This document shows positions 59,227 to 64,000 of a stretch of 64,000 nt of DNA, one piece after another. Position 1 is the stretch's first letter. Every line of letters starts with the position of its first letter. The stretch comes from Actinoallomurus sp963850195 (GTDB taxonomy: Bacteria > Actinomycetota > Actinomycetes > Streptosporangiales > Streptosporangiaceae). Position numbers and translations under genes: made by a program. A model generated the notes under the pieces. That model saw only the letters and a program-made list of their open reading frames with translations, was not told where the DNA came from and made no database searches. The stretch is from the NCBI GenBank assembly GCA_963850195.1, contig CAWKKD010000005.1, forward strand, positions 930,001 through 994,000, in the 5' to 3' direction.

Positions 59227-60048
59227 TTACTTCTTGGGCGACGCGGAAGCCGAGGCCGACGGGCTCGCCGGGGCGCTCGGAGCGAGGTCCATGGGCTGGG
59301 CGCCGGTGATCGCCTTCTCGAGGTTCTTCGGGTTGAGCAGGGTGCTGTTGAGGTCCAGCCCCTGCCCGTTGAGGAACACGGTGGGCGTGCCGCTGACCTT
59401 CTTCGCCTGCTCGGCGAAGTTGGTCATCGAGTCGACCTGGCTCTGCTTCTCCAGACCGTTGACGCACTTCTCGAACTGGGGGTTGTCGATCCCGTTGTCC
59501 TTGCCCCAGCCGATGAGGTCCTTGTTGGAGAACCCCTTCGAACCCTCGGCGGGCTGGTTCTTGTAGATCGTGTCGTGGTACTGGATCCACTTGTCCGCCG
59601 GGGCGCACAGCGCGGCGTTGGCGGCCCGCTGCGAGTTACCCCGGATCGGGTCCTGCTGCTGCTTGAAGAGCCAGAAGGGGTAGTAGAGGACGTTGACCTT
59701 GCCCTCGGCCGCCAGCTTCTTGATCGTGCCGGAGCTGGACTTCTCGAACTCCTTGCAGATCGGGCACTGGAAGTCCTCGAAGACCTCCAGCTTGGGCGCC
59801 TTGGCGCCCGGCTTCGACGCGAGGATCGCGCCGTCCGACTGGCGGCTGGTCGGGGCGAGCGCGCCGGTGTAGGCGTTCGGGTCCTTCTTGTTGACGAAGT
59901 AAACGGTGATGACCACGGCCAACGCCACGACGACAAGGCCCGTGAGGCTGATCATCAGCGTCCGTACCCGCTGCTGTTTCTGCGCCTGACGCTTACGTTC
60001 CTCCGCCAGCCGCTCGCGGGCGGTCCGCTGTCGAGCGGCCTTACTCAT
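59227..60048 (-). CDS. Membrane-anchored DsbA-like thiol-disulfide oxidoreductase
   Basis: A 273-residue protein with a basic cytoplasmic start, a membrane anchor at about 30-52, and a thioredoxin-fold DsbA domain outside. The active site is CPIC in FEDFQCPICKEFEKS and the cis-Pro loop is VSGTPTVFLNG. A low-complexity Pro/Ser/Ala tail ends the protein. It probably introduces or shuffles disulfides in exported proteins. It lies 41 bp after the MauE-like gene, its likely electron partner. Confidence 0.9.
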   Translation of the reverse strand: MSKAARQRTARERLAEERKRQAQKQQRVRTLMISLTGLVVVALAVVITVYFVNKKDPNAYTGALAPTSRQSDGAILASKPGAKAPKLEVFEDFQCPICKEFEKSSSGTIKKLAAEGKVNVLYYPFWLFKQQQDPIRGNSQRAANAALCAPADKWIQYHDTIYKNQPAEGSKGFSNKDLIGWGKDNGIDNPQFEKCVNGLEKQSQVDSMTNFAEQAKKVSGTPTVFLNGQGLDLNSTLLNPKNLEKAITGAQPMDLAPSAPASPSASASASPKK

Positions 60049-60089
60049 CTGGACTCCTCAGAAGTTTCCGTGAACAACGGCTCGGCCGA

Positions 60090-60596
60090 CTACAGACCGA
60101 GCAGCCGGTCAAGGGAGAATTTGCACCGCGGGAACGCCATCAGCCAGGCCGCGAGGACGAGGAAGCCGAGATCCCGCAGGATCTCCCTAAGATAGTGGGT
60201 CTGTCCCTTGCCGACCGATCCGCCACCGCCGAAGCAGCCGCAGTCGATCGACAGCCCGCGCGCCCACGCCGAGATGATCCCGGCGATGAAGACGATGAAC
60301 AGCAGGCCGACGCAGACCGCCATGACGCGCGTCGCGAAGCCCAGCAGGATCATCGCGGCGAGCACCATCTCCAGCACCGGGAGCCCGAAGGCCACGGGCG
60401 TGACCAGGCCGTCGGGCAGGATCTGGTACGACGAGACGGCCAGTTTCTGCAGAGGCGCGGCCTCGCTGAACTTGGCGTATCCCGCCGCTCCCATGATCAC
60501 CGCCAGCGCCACCCGTACGACGAGGCTGATCCATTCCTGGTACCGGAGGAAGAACGGTATGTCCCTGCCTCCGGCAGCATGCGCTTGTGCGCCCAC
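60090..60596 (-). CDS. MauE/DoxX-like membrane redox protein
   Basis: A 168-residue protein with four membrane spans and the MauE signature ARGLSIDCGCFGGGG near residue 118, holding a CxC thiol pair. MauE-like proteins are thought to keep a periplasmic thiol-disulfide partner in its working redox state, as DsbB or VKOR do elsewhere. The DsbA-like gene directly downstream fits this. The GTG start has GGAGAG upstream. Confidence 0.88.
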   Translation of the reverse strand: MGAQAHAAGGRDIPFFLRYQEWISLVVRVALAVIMGAAGYAKFSEAAPLQKLAVSSYQILPDGLVTPVAFGLPVLEMVLAAMILLGFATRVMAVCVGLLFIVFIAGIISAWARGLSIDCGCFGGGGSVGKGQTHYLREILRDLGFLVLAAWLMAFPRCKFSLDRLLGL

Positions 60597-60704
60597 AGTT
60601 GCTCTCCACGGTGGTTGAATCCGGCGCGCGTCAGCTTAGGCGGCGGACCATAAGGCTTCTGTCAAACGTGCGGGCACATCCTGTCACTTCGGCAGGTGCG
60701 TGAT

Positions 60705-61532
60705 CTAGCGCCGTACACCCTCGGCGAGTTCCGCCGCGAGCCGCCGTACGCCCGCGATTCCCTCGCGCTCCGAAGGCGCGTCGAGCAGCCTGCGGATGAA
60801 CGCCGAGCCCACGATGACGCCGTCGGAGAAGGCGGCGACCTCGGCGGCCTGAACGCCGTCGCTGACACCGAGCCCGAGCCCGACGGGCAACGGCGCTTCG
60901 CGGCCGGACATGGCCAGGCGCGTGCGCTCGACGAGACGCGCCGCGCCGGTGTCCACGGCCGTACGCGCACCGGTGACGCCCATCAGCGAGGCGGCGTAGA
61001 CGAACCCTCGGCACAGCCCGGTGATGGTGGACAGCCGCTCGTCGGTGGAGCTGAGCGCGACGAGGAACACCCGGTCGAGGTGGTGCTCGTCGGAGGCGGC
61101 CAGCCACGGGCCGGCCTCCTCGGGCGTGAGGTCCGGCGTGATCAGCCCGGCGCCGCCGGCCGAGGCCAGGTCGCGGGCGAACGCGTCGACGCCGTAGCGG
61201 TCGACGGGGTTCCAGTAGGTCATGACGAGGGTGGGCACGCCGGTGGCGGCGACCGCCTCGACGGTGCGGAAGACGTCGGCCACCCGGATGCCGCCGGTCA
61301 GCGCCTGGTGAACGGCGTCCTGGATGGTCGGGCCGTCCATCAGCGGGTCGCTGTAGGGCAGGCCGATCTCGATGACGTCGCAGCCGGCCTCGACCATGGC
61401 GGTGGCCGCCTCGATCGCGCCCTCGTAGGTGGGGAAGCCGGCGGGCAGGTAGCCGACGAGCGCGCCGCGCCCCTCGGCCTTGGCCTTGTCGAACGCCATG
61501 CCCGCGCGCGATGCGCTCCGAACGTCGCTCAC
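60705..61532 (-). CDS. trpA: Tryptophan synthase alpha chain
   Basis: Cleaves indole-3-glycerol phosphate to indole, which passes to TrpB. It has 275 residues in a TIM barrel. The catalytic Glu is in DVIEIGLPYSDPLMDGPTIQ, the catalytic Asp in LITPDLTPEE and the phosphate loop near GLGLGVSDGVQAAE. GTG at 61532 overlaps the trpB stop as GTGA. Confidence 0.96.
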   Translation of the reverse strand: MSDVRSASRAGMAFDKAKAEGRGALVGYLPAGFPTYEGAIEAATAMVEAGCDVIEIGLPYSDPLMDGPTIQDAVHQALTGGIRVADVFRTVEAVAATGVPTLVMTYWNPVDRYGVDAFARDLASAGGAGLITPDLTPEEAGPWLAASDEHHLDRVFLVALSSTDERLSTITGLCRGFVYAASLMGVTGARTAVDTGAARLVERTRLAMSGREAPLPVGLGLGVSDGVQAAEVAAFSDGVIVGSAFIRRLLDAPSEREGIAGVRRLAAELAEGVRR

Positions 61533-62755
61533 TGCCCGTCTCCGTTCTCGTCGACGAGCCCGAACCACTCGGCGGCGGTGTGCATGTCCTTGTCGCCCCG
61601 GCCGGACAGGCAGACCACGACCGTGGCGTCCTCGCCCAGCTCGGGGCCGATCCGGAGCGTGCCCGCGAGCGCGTGCGCGGACTCGATCGCCGGGATGATG
61701 CCCTCGGTGCGGCACAGGAGCGAGAAGGCCTCCATGGCCTCGGCGTCGCTCACCGCCTGGTAGGTGGCGCGGCCGGAGTCGTGCAGCCACGAATGCTCGG
61801 GGCCGACGCCCGGGTAGTCCAGTCCGGCCGAGACCGAGTGCGTCTCCAGCGTCTGCCCGTCGTCGTCCTGCAGGAGGTAGGTGCGCATCCCGTGGATCAC
61901 ACCGACGGTGCCGCCCGCGAGGGTGGCCGCGTGCCGGCCGCTGTCGAGCCCGTCGCCGCCGGCCTCGAAGCCGAACAGGCGTACTTCGGTGTCGGGTACG
62001 AAGGCGTGGAAGGCGCCGATGGCGTTGGAGCCGCCGCCGACGCAGGCGATGACCGCGTCGGGCAGCCGGCCGGTCATCTCCAGGGTCTGGCGGCGCGCCT
62101 CGACGCCGATGATGCGCTGGAAGTCGCGGACCATCATCGGGAACGGGTGCGGCCCCATCGTGGAGCCGATGCAGTAGTGCGTGTGGTCGACGCTGGCCAC
62201 CCAGTCGCGGAACGCCTCGTTGCAGGCGTCCTTGAGGGTGCGGCTGCCGGTCTTTACCGGGACCACCTCGGCGCCGAGCATCCGCATCCGCGCGACGTTG
62301 AGCGACTGACGGACGGTGTCGACCTCGCCCATGTAGACGGTGCAGTCGAGGCCGAGCAGCGCCGCGGCGGTCGCGGTCGCGACGCCATGCTGGCCGGCGC
62401 CGGTCTCGGCGATCACGCGCGTCTTGCCCATGCGCCGGGTGAGAAGTGCCTGGCCCAGCACGTTGTTGATCTTGTGCGAGCCGGTGTGGTTGAGGTCCTC
62501 GCGCTTGAGCAGGACCCGTACGCCGCCGGCGTGCTCGCCGAAGCGCTTGGCCTCGGTGAGGATGCTGGGCCGGCCCGCGTAGGTCTCCAGGAGGTGGTCG
62601 AGCTCGGCGCGGAAGGCCGAGTCGGCCATGGCGGAGCCGAACTCCGCCGTCAGCTCGTCGAGCGCGGCCATCAGCGCCTCGGGCGCGAACCGCCCGCCGA
62701 AGCGACCGAAGTGGCCGGTGATATCAGGAACGCCGCGTTCGGCATCGATGGTCAT
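61529..62755 (-). CDS. trpB: Tryptophan synthase beta chain
   Basis: The PLP enzyme that joins indole and serine to give tryptophan. It has 408 residues. The PLP lysine is in LNHTGSHKINNVLGQALL, with IAETGAGQHGVATATAAALL after it and the phosphate-binding GGGSNAIG in the second half. It is coupled to trpA by a 4-bp overlap and lies 98 bp after trpC. Confidence 0.97.
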   Translation of the reverse strand: MTIDAERGVPDITGHFGRFGGRFAPEALMAALDELTAEFGSAMADSAFRAELDHLLETYAGRPSILTEAKRFGEHAGGVRVLLKREDLNHTGSHKINNVLGQALLTRRMGKTRVIAETGAGQHGVATATAAALLGLDCTVYMGEVDTVRQSLNVARMRMLGAEVVPVKTGSRTLKDACNEAFRDWVASVDHTHYCIGSTMGPHPFPMMVRDFQRIIGVEARRQTLEMTGRLPDAVIACVGGGSNAIGAFHAFVPDTEVRLFGFEAGGDGLDSGRHAATLAGGTVGVIHGMRTYLLQDDDGQTLETHSVSAGLDYPGVGPEHSWLHDSGRATYQAVSDAEAMEAFSLLCRTEGIIPAIESAHALAGTLRIGPELGEDATVVVCLSGRGDKDMHTAAEWFGLVDENGDGQ

Positions 62756-62798
62756 GAGAGAAACCCCGTCGCGTGAGAATGAAGGCAGGCCTATCCGA

Positions 62799-62843
62799 TC
62801 AAGCGAGATGCGGATCGGCGCACCATCGTTCGCGCAGGCTCAT
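62799..62843 (-). CDS. Possible 14-residue ORF between trpC and trpB
   Basis: The frame MSLRERWCADPHLA starts 10 bp past the trpC stop with a weak GTAGGG site two bases before the ATG. It contains one Trp and one Cys. It is not the known TrpM protein, and one Trp codon is few for a classical attenuator. Reported only as a candidate. Confidence 0.25.
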   Translation of the reverse strand: MSLRERWCADPHLA

Positions 62844-62852
62844 GGCCCTACC

Positions 62853-63659
62853 CTACTTGCCCTGCCGCAACGCCGGGTGGGTTCCGGCGGCCACCAGATC
62901 GGCCACTGCCGATCGCGGGTCCTTGCCGGTCACGAGGCTCTCCCCGACGAGCACGGCGTCCGCGCCGGAGGCCGCGTAGGCGAGCAGGTCGTGCGGCCCG
63001 CGTACCCCCGACTCAGCGATCTTGATGATGTTACCGGGGACCTGCGGCGCGATGCGCGCGAAGGTGGTCCGGTCGACCTGGAGTGTGGCCAGGTCACGGG
63101 CGTTGACGCCGATGACCTTGGCGCCCGCGTCGACCGCGCGCTCCAGCTCCTCCTCGGTGTGCACCTCGACGAGCGGGGTCAGCCCGATCGACTCGGCGCG
63201 CTCGATGAGCGAGATCAGGCCCTGCTGCTCGAGCGCGGCCACGATCAGCAGGGCCAGGTCGGCCCCGTACGCGCGCGCCTCCCACAGCTGGTAGGAGGTG
63301 ACGATGAAGTCCTTGCGCAGCACCGGGACGTCCACCCGGTTGCGCACCTCGGCGAGGTCGTCGATGGTGCCGCCGAAGCGACGGCGCTCGGTCAGCACGC
63401 TGATGATGGCGGCGCCGCCCGACTCGTAGTCGGAGGCGAGCGCGGCCGGGTCGGCGATGGCCGCGAGCGCGCCCTTGGAAGGGCTGGATCGCTTCACCTC
63501 CGCGATCACCGACACTCCCTGGCTGCGCAGCGCGCCGATGGCGTCGAGCGGCGACGGCGCGTTGGCCGCCATCTCCTTCAGGGCGTCGAGTGAGACCGCC
63601 TGCTGCCGCTCCTCGAGATCGGCACGTACGCCGTCCAGAATCTCATCGAGCACGCTCAC
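62853..63659 (-). CDS. trpC: Indole-3-glycerol phosphate synthase
   Basis: Closes the indole ring from CdRP, the step before tryptophan synthase. It has 268 residues in a TIM barrel. SVIAEVKRSSPSKGAL holds the catalytic Glu and Lys, VLRKDFIVTSYQLWEARAYG the second catalytic Lys, and VIGVNARDLATLQVD and IAESGVRGPHDL the later loops. First gene of trpCBA in this window. Start: GTG at 63659. Confidence 0.96.
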   Translation of the reverse strand: MSVLDEILDGVRADLEERQQAVSLDALKEMAANAPSPLDAIGALRSQGVSVIAEVKRSSPSKGALAAIADPAALASDYESGGAAIISVLTERRRFGGTIDDLAEVRNRVDVPVLRKDFIVTSYQLWEARAYGADLALLIVAALEQQGLISLIERAESIGLTPLVEVHTEEELERAVDAGAKVIGVNARDLATLQVDRTTFARIAPQVPGNIIKIAESGVRGPHDLLAYAASGADAVLVGESLVTGKDPRSAVADLVAAGTHPALRQGK

Positions 63660-63786
63660 GTGTTCACCCCGTCCAGAGATCCGGTCACCGGTGCCACTGC
63701 GCCCACCCTGATCGTTCCCCCTCGTCGGACGTCGTGTCTCCCGATCGTAGCCCGGTCGCCGTCGTGTCCAGCCCCCGGGTGCGGGG

Positions 63787-64000
63787 TCAGGGTGCCAACG
63801 CGCGGGCGAAGGCCAGGTTGCGCAGCACCCAGTACGCGAGGCTGACCACGGCGAAGGCGATTATCACCACGGGGTTAAGGATCTTGGCCTGCACTGGCCT
63901 GCCGGTCGCGGTGGCCTCCGTCCAGCGCACCCACAGGTACGCGAGGAACGGCAACGTGACGAACGCGAGCGGGTTGCGGCCGAAGCCCTCGGCCACGTGC
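63787..64000 (-). CDS. DUF2752-family membrane protein, 5'-truncated by window edge
   Basis: Only the C-terminal 70 or so residues are present. Two hydrophobic spans (LAFVTLPFLAYLWVRW and VIIAFAVVSLAYWVLRNL) and the ending RNLAFARALAP match the C-terminus of actinobacterial DUF2752 proteins, whose conserved Cys-rich part would lie beyond base 64000. Function unknown. It lies 127 bp upstream of trpC on the same strand. Confidence 0.7.
   Translation of the reverse strand, partial: HVAEGFGRNPLAFVTLPFLAYLWVRWTEATATGRPVQAKILNPVVIIAFAVVSLAYWVLRNLAFARALAP

Noticed and set aside
62799..62843. TrpM between trpC and trpB
   Set aside because: The frame is only 14 codons and lacks the Arg/Cys-rich sequence of TrpM.

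Overview
The window is about 71% GC chromosomal DNA from a high-GC Gram-positive actinomycete. The evidence is the ScpA/ScpB/ParA/XerD/CTP synthase block, a four-motif ribosomal S1 protein with a typical actinobacterial N-terminus, an ANTAR response regulator of the PdtaR type, many GTG and TTG starts, Tat signal peptides and long Pro/Ala/Gly-rich membrane-protein leaders. It most resembles the Streptosporangiales/Thermomonosporaceae side of the phylum. That placement is an impression from gene content and was not tested. No phage genes, rRNA, CRISPR array or intact transposase gene was seen.

Layout. 1-11.1 kb: a minus-strand housekeeping run in transcription order: coiled-coil repeat protein, pyrG, Nudix hydrolase, xerD, parA-like, scpA, scpB, rluB-like, aroH-type chorismate mutase, tyrA. 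It meets a truncated MFS transporter tail to tail. 11.3-17.2 kb: plus-strand accessory genes: proline iminopeptidase, a frameshifted gene preceded by a 21-codon coupled ORF, and a four-gene acyl-CoA operon (Ltp2-like thiolase fold, DUF35, flavin oxidoreductase, enoyl-CoA hydratase) behind a palindromic operator candidate. 17.3-21.4 kb: a 948-residue membrane receptor-like protein, a cold-shock protein with a structured leader, and about 760 bp of non-coding DNA with repeat elements. 21.4-33.8 kb: uvrB, an SDR, coaE, a GNAT, a membrane protein with a degenerate phosphatase-fold domain, rpsA, a polysaccharide deacetylase, polA and a hotdog thioesterase. 34.1-42.2 kb: a lipoprotein, the livKHMGF branched-chain amino acid ABC operon, the ANTAR regulator, tRNA-Leu(CAA) and pyk. 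42.3-46.5 kb: an AraC regulator, a DJ-1 protein, a Tat-exported phospholipase C/acid phosphatase-like enzyme and an exported beta-propeller. 46.5-52.6 kb: gltBD. 52.8-57.2 kb: three paralogous single-pass membrane proteins sharing a C-x17-C ectodomain motif, interrupted by a branched-polyamine-synthase-like methyltransferase-fold gene. 57.3-64 kb: VIT-type transporter, lgt, DsbA-like and MauE-like redox pair, trpCBA, and a truncated DUF2752 protein. The order trpCBA-lgt-pyk-ANTAR-polA-rpsA-coaE-uvrB is the conserved actinobacterial core.

Non-genic structure. A family of MITE-like palindromic elements (18-bp terminal inverted repeats, TNA-type flanking duplications in two of three) occurs at 12290, 20891 and 46421. 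Two copies sit directly on stop codons, and decayed pieces lie at 21263 and 53906. A second inverted-repeat element at 25111 supplies the last codons and stop of a GNAT gene. Other signals are two strong hairpins between livK and livH, a DasR-like operator between pyk and the AraC gene, and a terminator-like hairpin in the cold-shock leader.

Most novel candidates: the three-paralog C-x17-C membrane family around the polyamine-synthase-like gene; the receptor-like 948-residue protein; the 77-residue heptad-quantised super-repeat coiled-coil protein; and the membrane pseudo-phosphatase.
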